From Hymenobacter puniceus (lineage in GTDB: Bacteria > Bacteroidota > Bacteroidia > Cytophagales > Hymenobacteraceae): a stretch of 64,000 nucleotides of DNA. This document shows, one piece after another, positions 24,280-32,129 of the stretch. The stretch is from assembly GCF_014333525.1 (NCBI RefSeq), contig NZ_JACSCX010000007.1, positions 62,001-126,000 on the forward strand. Reading direction: 5' to 3'. The notes beneath the pieces were generated by a model. That model worked only from the letters and a program-made list of their open reading frames with translations, was not told the DNA's origin and searched no databases. Both the position numbers and the translations under genes were made by a program. Within the stretch, counting starts at the first letter, position 1, and each line of letters starts with the position of its first letter.

Positions 24280-24804
24280 ATGTGGGAGGATAACGACGAC
24301 ACCGATGCTAGCAGCCCGCAGGATGGCCACGACCTGCGGGAGTTACATGCTACGCCCCTGCGCCAGAAGGCGCGCGAAGTAGGCTTGCTCACGCAGGCGC
24401 TGGTGCAAAGCATGGCGGCAGCTACTACCCCGCACCCCGACGATGCTGCGCTGCTGCCATCTGATACTCACTTGGCGGAAGAGCCAGAACTGCGCCCCGA
24501 AGATGTGCAATGCATTGGCGAGCTGATGACCAACAATGGCTTCCAGCTGTCGGCCAAGCTGGCCGCTGCCCGCATGGCCACTGACTATGGCCGCTGTATG
24601 GAACTGGCCGTGCTGATAAAAGTGGCCGCCGAGAGCCTGCTTTCCCAGACAGCGCTATGCCTGGAACTACGCCTGACACCACCAGAATACATTGAGGCGT
24701 TACGCCTTGAGTTAGAGGAATTCCGGCTTCTTTTCCGCGCCTGGGTTGCCACCTTCGACCCCACCGACCACCACGACGACGGGTGGGGACTTTTTAGGGC
24801 TTAG
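24280..24804 (+). CDS. Hypothetical protein linked to the cbpA-cbpM pair
   Basis: 174 residues from ATG at 24280, 4 bp after the cbpM stop, so probably co-transcribed and coupled. It opens with an acidic stretch (MWEDNDDTDASS), is mostly predicted helical, and has a conserved-looking core (IGELMTNNGFQLSAKLAAARMATDYGRCMELAVLIKV). It shows no signal or known domain. The last codons (FRA-stop) are written by the first units of the TTAGGGC array. Its position suggests a chaperone-related role; this is inference. Confidence 0.75.
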   Translation: MWEDNDDTDASSPQDGHDLRELHATPLRQKAREVGLLTQALVQSMAAATTPHPDDAALLPSDTHLAEEPELRPEDVQCIGELMTNNGFQLSAKLAAARMATDYGRCMELAVLIKVAAESLLSQTALCLELRLTPPEYIEALRLELEEFRLLFRAWVATFDPTDHHDDGWGLFRA

Positions 24805-24876
24805 GGCTTAGGGCTTAGGGCTTAGGGCTTAGGGCTTAGGGCTTAGGGCTTAGGGCTTAGGGCTTAGGGCTTAGGG
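24794..24876 (+). repeat. Telomere-like tandem array, TTAGGGC x 11.9
   Basis: Eleven perfect copies of TTAGGGC (24794-24870) plus a partial TTAGGG (24871-24876). The array starts inside the final codons of the 24280 gene and encodes its stop. It is the forward arm of repeat-arm hairpin vi; the complement copies lie at about 24946-24981. Confidence 0.95.
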
Positions 24877-24885
24877 TGTATGCAA

Positions 24886-24921
24886 AAGGCCCCGCCGGGT
24901 TACGGCGGGGCCTTCTTTTTT
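24886..24921 (+). terminator. Strong terminator inside repeat-arm hairpin vi
   Basis: AAGGCCCCGCC (24886-24896) pairs with GGCGGGGCCTT (24904-24914), followed by TTCTTTTTT. It terminates the cbpA-cbpM-24280 transcript. Confidence 0.9.
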
Positions 24922-24945
24922 GAGCAATATTCACGGCCTGTTTCC

Positions 24946-24981
24946 TAGGGCCTAGGCCCTATCCCTAACAACTAAGCCCTA
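24946..24981 (-). repeat. Degenerate complement of the TTAGGGC array
   Basis: Read on the reverse strand this is CTTTAGGGCTTAG-TTGTTAGGGATAGGGCCTAGG, several decayed TTAGGGC units. The stop codon of the ZIP gene (24979-24981) is the TAG of the first unit, mirroring the arrangement on the other side. Confidence 0.75.
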
Positions 24982-25716
24982 AAGCGCCTCCACCCCTAAG
25001 GCTAGCATCGTACCGGCTAACGTGGCCGCTAGCTTAGGCAGGTTGAGTTTGTGCTCGGGGCTGGTTTCGAAGAGGATAGTGGTGGAGACGTGCAGAAAAT
25101 TGCCGGCCACGAAGCCCAGCAGTGCGGCATACAGGCCACCCGTCAGCAGCTGGTCGAGCACTACGTAGTTGCTGACGATGATGCCCACCGGGGCGGCCAG
25201 CGCAAACAGCAGCAGAAACGGCAGCGCCTTGCGGAAGCTACCCAGCCGCAGCCGCAGCGCCGCCATCAGGGCGAAGGCGGCCGGAACATGGTGCAGTGCT
25301 ACGCCCGTCAGAATAGCATAGAAATTGTCGCTCACGGCGCCGACCTCTGGCGCCTTCACCAGGATGCTGCCCTCCAAGAAGGAGTGAATCACCAGCGAAA
25401 ACAGTAGCAGAAACGGTACGTGGCCTACATGGTCGGAATGATGGTGCACATGCCCATGTTCTACGCCCTGCGAAAACACCTCCAGAATCAGCTGTCCGAA
25501 AAAGCCCGCCAGCACAAAGTAGCCGATGCGGTGCATGTTGCCGGGCACCAGCAACAAGGCCTCCGGCAGCAGGTGCGTGATAGTAAGCGTAAACAGATAC
25601 GCGCCACTAAAGGCCAGCAGCGGCTTCATCCAGACTGTGCTGGCAGTTGGCACCAGCCGGGTAGACCAGCCGGCCCCCAACACGGTAAGAAACAGCAGCA
25701 AAACAGCAAACCACAT
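24979..25716 (-). CDS. ZIP-family divalent metal transporter
   Basis: 245 residues, about eight hydrophobic helices. The loop after the third helix contains the His-rich EHGHVHHHSDHVGH (about residues 85-98). The metal-site helices show HSFLEGSI and ALHHVPAAFAL, the counterpart of the family's HNxxEG motifs. ZIP proteins import zinc, iron or related ions; here the ion cannot be read from sequence. Cytoplasmic membrane. The gene is convergent with the cbpA cluster across the TTAGGGC region. Confidence 0.9.
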   Translation of the reverse strand: MWFAVLLLFLTVLGAGWSTRLVPTASTVWMKPLLAFSGAYLFTLTITHLLPEALLLVPGNMHRIGYFVLAGFFGQLILEVFSQGVEHGHVHHHSDHVGHVPFLLLFSLVIHSFLEGSILVKAPEVGAVSDNFYAILTGVALHHVPAAFALMAALRLRLGSFRKALPFLLLFALAAPVGIIVSNYVVLDQLLTGGLYAALLGFVAGNFLHVSTTILFETSPEHKLNLPKLAATLAGTMLALGVEAL

Positions 25717-25726
25717 AATTGGTAAT

Positions 25727-25850
25727 GAAATGATGAAGTGACTAGTGATGAGGTAAACGGTGACGGGGTAGGCAATGCCAGGCAGTATAGCGTATTCACT
25801 CTACTGGCTACCGGCCACCTCATCACTATTTGCCTTTTTCAGTTCGTCAC
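25727..25850. repeat. Repeat-arm hairpin ii (GTGATGAGGT words)
   Basis: The forward arm at about 25727-25770 carries GATGAAGTGAC, AGTGATGAGGT and GGTGACGGGG. The complement at about 25814-25850 reads, on the reverse strand, GTGACGAACTGAAAAAGGC then AGTGATGAGGTGGCC. The methyltransferase stop TGA is the first TGA of that arm. Confidence 0.55.
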
Positions 25851-26599
25851 TTTTTAAGGATGAAAATCATGCGCGGACTGGTGGTTTCGTCGTAAGGTTG
25901 CAGGTGGTAGTCGCCGAGCACCTCTACCAGCCGCAGACCAGCCAGCAGGAAGTACTCCTCGAACCGCTCCCGGCTCAGGGCCCGCACCCGCTCCTCGAAA
26001 TGCAGCTCCTGCTGGCCGGGGGCCTGAACGCTGATTTCCTTGACGATAAAGTCCCGGTCGAAGTGACGGTGTAGGTGAAAGGTGATGCCATCCACTGTTT
26101 TCTGCTCGTGCTTTACCAGTTCGCGCACTGTGCGCTCGGTATTCAGAAAGTCGATGACCAGCTTGCCGCCGGGCCGGAGCGAGGCCGCCGCATTGCGCAA
26201 AGCCAGCACGTTTTCGCTCTCGTGCTCAAAATAGCCGAAGCTGGTGAACAGGTTGAAAACGAAGTCGAAGGGCCCGAACGGCAGCTGCTCGCGCATATCG
26301 TGCACGGCAAAGCGCAGATGCTCATGCGCGTGCTGCTGGGCCGCTGCAATACTTTCCGCCGACAAATCGATGCCCGTAACGTCGTAGCCCTGCTCACTCA
26401 GATAAATGGAGTGGCGGCCCTTGCCGCAGGCAAAATCCAGCAGCCGCGCCGTAGGCTTGGGGCGTAGCCGTCCTAGCAGCCCATCCAGAAAAGCCCGGGC
26501 CTCTGCCTGGTTCCGGTCGTGGTAGAGCAGGTGGTAGTAGGGCGAGTCGAACCAGGTGCTAAACCATTCGGGCTCGGCCGCGGTGTGTAACAACGTCAT
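25847..26599 (-). CDS. Class I SAM-dependent methyltransferase
   Basis: 250 residues. SAM-binding motif I is LLDFACGKGRHSIYLSEQGYDV in two parts (about residues 52-75), then GIDLS (motif II). The post-I region FDFVFNLFTSFGYF and the LRPGGKLVIDFLN segment are also typical. The substrate is unknown; it may be a metabolite or a small biomolecule. Its stop lies in the repeat-arm hairpin ii. The start is ATG at 26599. Confidence 0.92.
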   Translation of the reverse strand: MTLLHTAAEPEWFSTWFDSPYYHLLYHDRNQAEARAFLDGLLGRLRPKPTARLLDFACGKGRHSIYLSEQGYDVTGIDLSAESIAAAQQHAHEHLRFAVHDMREQLPFGPFDFVFNLFTSFGYFEHESENVLALRNAAASLRPGGKLVIDFLNTERTVRELVKHEQKTVDGITFHLHRHFDRDFIVKEISVQAPGQQELHFEERVRALSRERFEEYFLLAGLRLVEVLGDYHLQPYDETTSPRMIFILKK

Positions 26600-26775
26600 A
26601 TCAGAAAACCACAGGTGCCTGCGTCAGGCGAAGCGCAAAGTATTGAGCCCAGGGCGATAGATGCGCTATTTTGCAACAATGTTACAAAATAGGTGCATCA
26701 ACAGCAATTCCACGCCTTTCGGGGCTGGCAGCGGGCTGCTTCCGGAAGGCGTGGAACTGCGTTTAGCGGTGTAGG

Positions 26776-27033
26776 CTAGCTAGCGGGCTTGCTGGCTGCC
26801 GCTGGCTCCAGAGTCATTTCGCAAACCGGGCACTTGCCGGGCTTGTCACTGGCGCTGCCTTCGCACTTCATTGGGCAGATGTAGGCGGCGGCAGTTACTG
26901 GTACGGCCAGGCTATCGGCCGGCGCCGTGGTGGCCTGGGTAGTGGTGCCCGTGGTGGGCTGGTTGTTGCAGCCAGCCAAGCCACTCAGCAGCAAGGCCGC
27001 AGCGGCAATCATCCGGAAGGAGAGAATACGCAC
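26776..27033 (-). CDS. Lipoprotein with heavy-metal-binding domain (HMBD)
   Basis: 85 residues. Lipobox LAGC (Cys at about 22). The C-terminal part shows YICPMKCEGSASDKPGKCPVCEMTL (residues about 51-75, in two pieces), the CPM-x(n)-CPxCxM pattern of the heavy-metal-binding domain that precedes many copper and zinc ATPases and efflux adaptors; here it stands alone on a lipid anchor. It starts 4 bp after the stop of the His-rich lipoprotein gene (27038), so the two are one operon, with the His-rich gene first. Confidence 0.85.
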   Translation of the reverse strand: MRILSFRMIAAAALLLSGLAGCNNQPTTGTTTQATTAPADSLAVPVTAAAYICPMKCEGSASDKPGKCPVCEMTLEPAAASKPAS

Positions 27034-27037
27034 GGGA

Positions 27038-27469
27038 CTACTCGGGCTTTTCAGCTTTGGCAGCAGGGTCGGCTACGGTTGCTTTTTCAGCGGCGGTTTC
27101 GTCGCTCTTGTTAAGCAGCGTCTCCTTGGCGTTGGCCGACGTGGCCGCCTCTGCCGATGGCTTGGCACGACGGTCCAGGTTCACATTGGAGCTGGGCGGA
27201 GTGGCTACACCGGTTTCGTGCTGCATGCCTTCTTCGCCGTGCTCTACTTCGTGAGCGGCGGCTCCAGCACCTTCGTTGTGAGCGGCGCCGCCTTCGTGAT
27301 GGGCACCAGCTGCAGCATGCTGGTCGAAATTATCGGAGGTGCGGGTGCCGGGCTCCACCATATCTAACGATACTTTCTTATCGGGGCGCCAGTCGGAAGG
27401 CTCGCTGCTGCAGGCAGACAGGGAAAGAGCGGCTACAGCCAGCGCGGAAAGCAGAAGTTGCTTGGTCAT
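27038..27469 (-). CDS. His-rich lipoprotein, probable metal-binding partner
   Basis: 143 residues. Lipobox LSAC. The mature part has a His/Glu/Gly cluster (about residues 50-90, HAAAGAHHEGGAAHNEG, then HEVEHGEEGMQHE) and an acidic/Ala-rich tail. No fold recognised. The His density and its operon with the HMBD lipoprotein suggest periplasmic binding of copper, zinc or nickel, by inference. Confidence 0.75.
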   Translation of the reverse strand: MTKQLLLSALAVAALSLSACSSEPSDWRPDKKVSLDMVEPGTRTSDNFDQHAAAGAHHEGGAAHNEGAGAAAHEVEHGEEGMQHETGVATPPSSNVNLDRRAKPSAEAATSANAKETLLNKSDETAAEKATVADPAAKAEKPE

Positions 27470-27517
27470 GGGAAGAAAAAGAGAGTTGAAATAACAGGTA
27501 GAAAATGCGGCGGCGGG

Positions 27518-28144
27518 CTATTTAGCTTCCGACGCGGCAGGCAGCAGGTTCTTGCGGCGCAGCATCGATTCGAACAGCTTCTGGTCGGTGGCCGTGTTGA
27601 AGATCTTGAACGGTACGTGCAGGAACATGGGCGTTTCAAAGGTACGGGCTATCCAGGCCCGCCAGCCGGTAATTTCGGCCGGCACCTCCTGGTTGCGAAA
27701 CCAGAGCAGGTAGCCGTCGTTTTCCCGTACTACGCGTCCAATCATGTCCCAGTTGACGCCCATGCCTTTGCCTTCCTTTTCGTTCTGCATCAGCCCAATC
27801 TGGCGCTGGTCTATCACATAGCTCATACGCTCAAACAGCGGCTTGGTCTGCTCTACCTGCGTCACGGCTGTAATCTGTGAGGAGCGCAGCAGCACATACA
27901 GCAACGCCAGCACCAGGCCGCTCGCCAGCCACCACCACGAAGGCCAGATGGCCGCCGGCAGCACGCCAAGAATAAACGGAATCAGGACAAACCACCACTC
28001 TTTGCGCCACACGTACCCCATGGCCACGCGGGTGTAGAGGTTGGAGTCGAGCTGGTGTTTTTTGGTGCGGATGGCCAAAGGCGAACCGGCCGGCTGCTGT
28101 TGCTGCTGGCGGTAGCTGGCACCGCGTTGGTTGGGGAGTTGCAT
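27518..28144 (-). CDS. YcxB-like two-helix membrane protein
   Basis: 208 residues. Soluble N terminus with poly-Gln, two adjacent membrane helices (about residues 50-68 and 71-88), then a soluble C-terminal domain with YVIDQRQIGLMQNEKEGKGMGVNWDMIGRVVREND, which resembles YcxB-like domains. Function unknown. It lies upstream of the His-rich gene, 48 bp away, and may share its transcript. Confidence 0.75.
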   Translation of the reverse strand: MQLPNQRGASYRQQQQQPAGSPLAIRTKKHQLDSNLYTRVAMGYVWRKEWWFVLIPFILGVLPAAIWPSWWWLASGLVLALLYVLLRSSQITAVTQVEQTKPLFERMSYVIDQRQIGLMQNEKEGKGMGVNWDMIGRVVRENDGYLLWFRNQEVPAEITGWRAWIARTFETPMFLHVPFKIFNTATDQKLFESMLRRKNLLPAASEAK

Positions 28145-28148
28145 GGAG

Positions 28149-28248
28149 TTGATATGCTGATTATTGATGTGCTGATGTGCTTTCCTGCTGCTGTGCTGCT
28201 TGCATTGTAGATCAACACATCAGCACACCAACCAATCAGCACATCAAT
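28149..28248. repeat. Repeat-arm hairpin iii (TGATGTGCTGAT words)
   Basis: ATTGATGTGCTGAT (28163-28176) and ATCAGCACATCAAT (28235-28248) pair perfectly; further TGATATGCTGAT and TGTGCTGATGTG copies flank both. The nadC stop TGA is the first TGA of the reverse arm. Confidence 0.75.
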
Positions 28249-29104
28249 ACGCTTTCAGGCTAAGGTCGAGGCTTCTGGTGGAATGGGTGAGGGCGCCGAC
28301 AGAAATGTAGTCGACGCCGGTGGCGCCTACCTCGGCAATGGTGTGCTCGGTGATACCACCGCTGGCTTCGGTTTCTATGCGCCCGCCAATGAGCTGCACG
28401 GCCTCGCGCAGTTGGACCGGGGGCATGTTATCGAGCATGATTCGGTCGATGCCGCCGGCGTCGAGGGCTTGCTGCACTTCGGCCAGGTTGCGGGTTTCCA
28501 CCTCAATGGGCAGCTGGCGGCCGGTGCGGGCCAGGTAGGCTTTGGTGGCCGCAATGGCTTCCTTAATGCCACCGGCATAGTCCACATGGTTGTCCTTGAG
28601 GATAATCATATCGAACAACCCGTAGCGGTGGTTTACGCCACCGCCAATAAGCACCGCCCATTTCTCGCAAAGACGGAAGTTGGGCGTGGTTTTGCGCGTG
28701 TCGAGCAGGCGGGCCTGGGTGCCGGCCAGCAGGCTGCGCAGGTGGGCCGTATGCGTAGCAATGCCACTCATGCGCTGCATGCAGTTGAGCACCAGCCGCT
28801 CGGCCGTCAGGATGCTTTGGGCCCGGCCTTCCACCGTCAGCACCACGTCGCCATATGCAATAGTGTCGCCGTCGGCCAATAGCGTTTCCACCTGCAGGTC
28901 GGCATCTACGGCCCGGAAAATGTGCTTAGCCAGTTCCACCCCCGCCAGCGTTCCTTCGTCTTTCACCAGCAGCCGCGCCCGGTTGTGGGCATCAGCCGGA
29001 ATAGCGGCCAGCGAAGAATGGTCACCATCGCCAACGTCTTCGAGGAGCGCCGTACGAATGAACTCTGAAATTGCTTCGGGGGTGAGGTAGGGGGTGTTTT
29101 GCAC
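28244..29104 (-). CDS. nadC: Quinolinate phosphoribosyltransferase (nicotinate-nucleotide pyrophosphorylase)
   Basis: About 286 residues from GTG at 29104. Motifs of the type II PRTase fold: LDTRKTTPNFR, EKWAVLIGGGVNHRYGL and DMIILKDNHV, then IEVETRNLAEVQ and MLDNMPPVQL. It makes nicotinate mononucleotide from quinolinate and PRPP in de novo NAD synthesis. GTG 29104 is preferred to an upstream GTG at 29131 because a TATTTTTG promoter element on the reverse strand (29109-29116) ends 4 bp upstream of it, implying an almost leaderless message. Confidence 0.95.
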   Translation of the reverse strand: MQNTPYLTPEAISEFIRTALLEDVGDGDHSSLAAIPADAHNRARLLVKDEGTLAGVELAKHIFRAVDADLQVETLLADGDTIAYGDVVLTVEGRAQSILTAERLVLNCMQRMSGIATHTAHLRSLLAGTQARLLDTRKTTPNFRLCEKWAVLIGGGVNHRYGLFDMIILKDNHVDYAGGIKEAIAATKAYLARTGRQLPIEVETRNLAEVQQALDAGGIDRIMLDNMPPVQLREAVQLIGGRIETEASGGITEHTIAEVGATGVDYISVGALTHSTRSLDLSLKAY

Positions 29105-29108
29105 GGTG

Positions 29109-29116
29109 CAAAAATA
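29109..29116 (-). promoter_or_regulatory. TAnnTTTG promoter element of nadC
   Basis: Reverse-strand TATTTTTG matches the Bacteroidota -7 element and lies 4 bp before GTG 29104. Confidence 0.55.
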
Positions 29117-29131
29117 GTGAAAAGGGCGCAC

Positions 29132-29349
29132 CTATGAGTAACTGAGTACATGAGCGGCTGGGTAGGTGAGAACCGGGCGCGCAGAGGCGCTGCGGTGCGC
29201 GCCAGAAACCTTAGTGGAAGCCTCCATTGCAGCCCGCTAGTGCGTATTACGCAACAGGCCCCCAGCACACGAATGCACTGGGGGCCTGCATGAAAAAAGT
29301 GAAGTACGAGCAAGAACAACTTACTCGGCTACTTCATCACTCAGTTACT
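29132..29349. repeat. Repeat-arm hairpin iv (GAGTAACTGAGT words)
   Basis: GAGTAACTGAGT (29135-29146) is the exact complement of ACTCAGTTACTC (29338-29349). Looser ATGAG and GGGTAGGTGAG words extend the left arm, and ATGAAGT and CGAGTAAG words extend the right. The DUF4783 stop TAA is inside the right arm. A GC-rich hairpin at 29255-29288 is nested between the arms. Confidence 0.65.
29255..29288 (-). terminator. Terminator nested in repeat-arm hairpin iv
   Basis: CAGGCCCCCAG (29255-29265) pairs with CTGGGGGCCTG (29278-29288). It follows the DUF4783 gene on the reverse strand. Confidence 0.7.
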
Positions 29350-29743
29350 CTTTCGTGAAGTCCATGTTGTCGATGCGCAGCACCCCGTTAACACTTTTCA
29401 TTTTAATGAACACCCGATAAGGGCCCGATTTGCCGTTGTACTTGCCGATGGCGTACGGAATACCGCCCTGGCTGGCGCCTTGGTGCACAATATCGAAGGT
29501 GGCGGGGGCCGTCTTGGCAAAAAAGTCTTTGAGGACAAACTCTGCCTGAGTGGCGCTGTAGCTTTGCCGGTCGCCATCGAAGCTAATATCGACGGTGGGC
29601 CCGAAATACTGCGCCAATTCGCGCGAAGAAGCACTACGTAGCGCATTACGAACACCCCCGAATGTTTCGGCCTGTGCCAGCACCGCGCCCGAAGTCAGGA
29701 GCAGCCACACAAACAGGAAGGCATGGAAGAAGGTACGTTTCAT
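29345..29743 (-). CDS. DUF4783 periplasmic protein
   Basis: 132 residues from ATG at 29743. Signal peptide 1-22. The mature protein has an NTF2-like pattern: VRNALRSASSRELAQYFGPTVDISFDG, QAEFVLKDFF, then a YRVFIKMKSVNGVLRIDNMDF ending. This matches DUF4783, a Bacteroidota family with a snoaL/NTF2-type fold and no known substrate. Divergent from gpmI. Confidence 0.85.
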   Translation of the reverse strand: MKRTFFHAFLFVWLLLTSGAVLAQAETFGGVRNALRSASSRELAQYFGPTVDISFDGDRQSYSATQAEFVLKDFFAKTAPATFDIVHQGASQGGIPYAIGKYNGKSGPYRVFIKMKSVNGVLRIDNMDFTKE

Positions 29744-29876
29744 GGGGAAGGTAAAGAATTCTTCATGCAGTACGCGAAAATGATGCCAAGCCTCCGCTAC
29801 GTGCCAGCCGCCCGCCGGGTTGTGGGTTTGGCTGGTAAGCAAGATAAGAAAATGTGGCCGGTACGTGCGCGGCGCC

Positions 29877-29884
29877 TATCTTTG
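29877..29884 (+). promoter_or_regulatory. TAnnTTTG promoter element of gpmI
   Basis: TATCTTTG lies 5 bp before the gpmI ATG, so the transcript leader would be nearly absent. Confidence 0.55.
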
Positions 29885-29889
29885 TGGGC

Positions 29890-31437
29890 ATGAACAAACA
29901 GGTATTGTTGGTGATTCTGGACGGCTGGGGTCTAGCGCAGAATAAGGAGGTTTCGGCCATCGACAAGGCCCAGACGCCCTTCGTGGATTCGTTGTTCGAG
30001 CGGTTTCCGCACAGCAAGCTGCAGGCGTCCGGCGAGGCCGTGGGCTTGCCCGATGGCCAGATGGGCAACTCCGAAGTGGGCCACATGAACATCGGGGCCG
30101 GCCGCGTGGTGTATCAGGATCTGGTCCGCATCAACAAAGCCATTCGGGAGCGGAAGCTGGGTTTGGTGCCTGCGCTGGAAAAAGCCTTCGAGTATGCCCG
30201 CCTCAACAACAAGCCCGTGCACCTGATGGGGTTGCTGTCCGACGGCGGCGTGCACTCCCACCTCGACCATCTCAAAGCCCTGTGCACCCTGGCCCACGAC
30301 GCCGACGTGCACAACGTGTTCATTCATGCCTTCACCGACGGCCGCGACACCGACCCCAAGGGTGGCGTGAGCTACGTCAATGACCTGGAGCAGCACCTGC
30401 AGCGCGGCGCCAGTGGCAAGATTGCCTCCATCGTGGGCCGCTACTACGCCATGGACCGCGACAACCGCTGGGAGCGGGTGAAAGTGGCCTACGACCTGCT
30501 GGTGAACGGCAAAGGCACGGCTTCGCAGAACCTGATTCAGAACATGCTGGACTCCTATAAGGAAGGCGTGACCGACGAATTTTTGAAGCCGATTGTGAAA
30601 GTAGGCGCCGATGGCCTGCCCCTGGCTACCATTCAGGAGGGCGACGTGGTTATCTGCTTCAACTTCCGCACCGACCGGGGCCGCGAAATCACGCAGGCCC
30701 TCACGCAGCAGGATTTTCACGCCTTCCAGATGCACCGGCTGAACCTGCACTACCTCACCATGACCAACTACGACGCCACGTTTACGGGCGTCACACCGAT
30801 TTTCGAAAAAGACAACCTGGAAAATACGCTGGGCGAAATACTGGCGGCGCACCACAAAAAGCAGATCCGGATTGCGGAAACCGAGAAATACCCGCACGTC
30901 ACGTTCTTCTTTTCCGGCGGCCGTGAGGTGGAGTTTGCCGGCGAAAACCGCATCATGCGCAACTCGCCGAAAGTAGCCACCTACGATCTGCAGCCGGAAA
31001 TGAGTGCCTACGAGCTGCGCGACGCGCTGGTACCGGAACTGCGAGCCAACTCGGCCGACTTCATCGTGCTCAACTTCGCCAACACCGACATGGTGGGCCA
31101 TACTGGCGTGTTTGAGGCGGCAGTGAAAGCGGCCGAGGCCGTAGATGCCTGCACCCGCGACGTGGTAGAAACGGCCTTGGCCGCCGGCTATGCCTGCATC
31201 GTTATTGCCGACCACGGCAACGCCGAGTTCATGATGAATCCCGACGGCTCGCCTAACACCGCCCACACCACCAACCTGGTACCCTGTATCTTAGCTGACG
31301 CGGACTACCGTGGCGCCTTGGCCGATGGCAAGCTGGGCGACATTGCGCCTACCGTGCTGGCCCTGATGGGCTTGCCGCAGCCGGCCGCCATGACCGGGCA
31401 GAGTTTGCTGCTTGCTACCGCTCCTGCCCGTGCCTAA
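29890..31437 (+). CDS. gpmI: 2,3-bisphosphoglycerate-independent phosphoglycerate mutase
   Basis: 515 residues from ATG at 29890. Alkaline-phosphatase-fold motifs: VILDGWG (metal Asp), GQMGNSEVGHMNIGAG with the catalytic Ser in GNSEVGH, the insert with FTDGRDTDPKG and GRYYAMDRDNRW, then NFANTDMVGHTG and IADHGNAE with the second metal site. It interconverts 3- and 2-phosphoglycerate in glycolysis. The next gene starts before its stop, so both are probably on one message. Confidence 0.97.
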   Translation: MNKQVLLVILDGWGLAQNKEVSAIDKAQTPFVDSLFERFPHSKLQASGEAVGLPDGQMGNSEVGHMNIGAGRVVYQDLVRINKAIRERKLGLVPALEKAFEYARLNNKPVHLMGLLSDGGVHSHLDHLKALCTLAHDADVHNVFIHAFTDGRDTDPKGGVSYVNDLEQHLQRGASGKIASIVGRYYAMDRDNRWERVKVAYDLLVNGKGTASQNLIQNMLDSYKEGVTDEFLKPIVKVGADGLPLATIQEGDVVICFNFRTDRGREITQALTQQDFHAFQMHRLNLHYLTMTNYDATFTGVTPIFEKDNLENTLGEILAAHHKKQIRIAETEKYPHVTFFFSGGREVEFAGENRIMRNSPKVATYDLQPEMSAYELRDALVPELRANSADFIVLNFANTDMVGHTGVFEAAVKAAEAVDACTRDVVETALAAGYACIVIADHGNAEFMMNPDGSPNTAHTTNLVPCILADADYRGALADGKLGDIAPTVLALMGLPQPAAMTGQSLLLATAPARA

Positions 31438-32038
31438 GCGGCTGAGCGTATTGGCGCTGCTTGGTGTGCTGGCAGCTTGCGGAACAACCGACGACGAGGC
31501 GACGATACGCACCAACCCGGCCAACCGCAAGCCCGGCTACTTCGATGTGAAAGGCTATCTGGATTCGCAGGTAATGCGCCTCAACCAATTGCAGCCCGCC
31601 GTGGAAAAGCAGGTGCAGCTCCGCGACGGCCGCACCGAAACCACCCGCGTCACGAAAACCGACTGGGCCAAGGAACTGCAGATTTTCTACCAGGCCGACA
31701 TCAACAAGCCGGCTTTGCGGGGAGCGTATTCAGAAAATATAGGAGCGCCATACAGCAACGCTGCGGGTGAAGGCATGTATGCTTACGTTCGTAAGCCCGG
31801 CATTGACGCCACAGTGGAGTCGTTAACTATCAATACGCTAGGTGCTGCAGGCCCTAAAGATCAGCTAGAGGAGTTGACAGCCGTTATAAAACAGGATAAC
31901 GCACTATTTTACTCCGAAAAGAAGGTGCACATGCGTAGCCTCAACAATCGGCTGACCGAGTACGAAGTGCGCGGCGTGCAGAAGCTGGCGTTCTTCGATA
32001 CGGTACGCTACTCCGTCCAGACCCGGATTCTGCAGTAA
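31430..32038 (+). CDS. Hypothetical lipoprotein overlapping gpmI
   Basis: 202 residues from GTG at 31430, overlapping the last 8 bases of gpmI (a TTG at 31412 is an alternative). Lipobox LAAC. The mature part contains DVKGYLDSQVMRLNQLQPAVEKQV, a KTDWAKELQIFYQADINKPAL stretch and a final VRGVQKLAFFDTVRYSVQTRI; no family recognised. It resembles conserved Cytophagales lipoproteins. The overlap implies coupled translation with gpmI. Confidence 0.75.
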   Translation: MPKRLSVLALLGVLAACGTTDDEATIRTNPANRKPGYFDVKGYLDSQVMRLNQLQPAVEKQVQLRDGRTETTRVTKTDWAKELQIFYQADINKPALRGAYSENIGAPYSNAAGEGMYAYVRKPGIDATVESLTINTLGAAGPKDQLEELTAVIKQDNALFYSEKKVHMRSLNNRLTEYEVRGVQKLAFFDTVRYSVQTRILQ

Positions 32039-32055
32039 GGCTATCTACTTCAAAC

Positions 32056-32111
32056 AAAGCGAGGAATTTGGGTTAAGCTATCTGACTGGCTCAACCCGAA
32101 TTCCTCGCTTT
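32056..32111. terminator. Bidirectional terminator
   Basis: AAAGCGAGGAATTTGGGTT (32056-32074) pairs with AACCCGAATTCCTCGCTTT (32093-32111) with one mismatch, between convergent genes ending at 32038 and 32130. Confidence 0.85.
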
Positions 32112-32129
32112 ATTCATAATGACAATTCG

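Noticed and set aside
24794..24876. CRISPR array or true telomere
   Set aside because: The units are contiguous 7-mers without spacers and lie between chromosomal genes, so neither a CRISPR array nor a replicon end is supported.
29932..31266. 444-codon frame on the minus strand
   Set aside because: Antisense shadow of gpmI.
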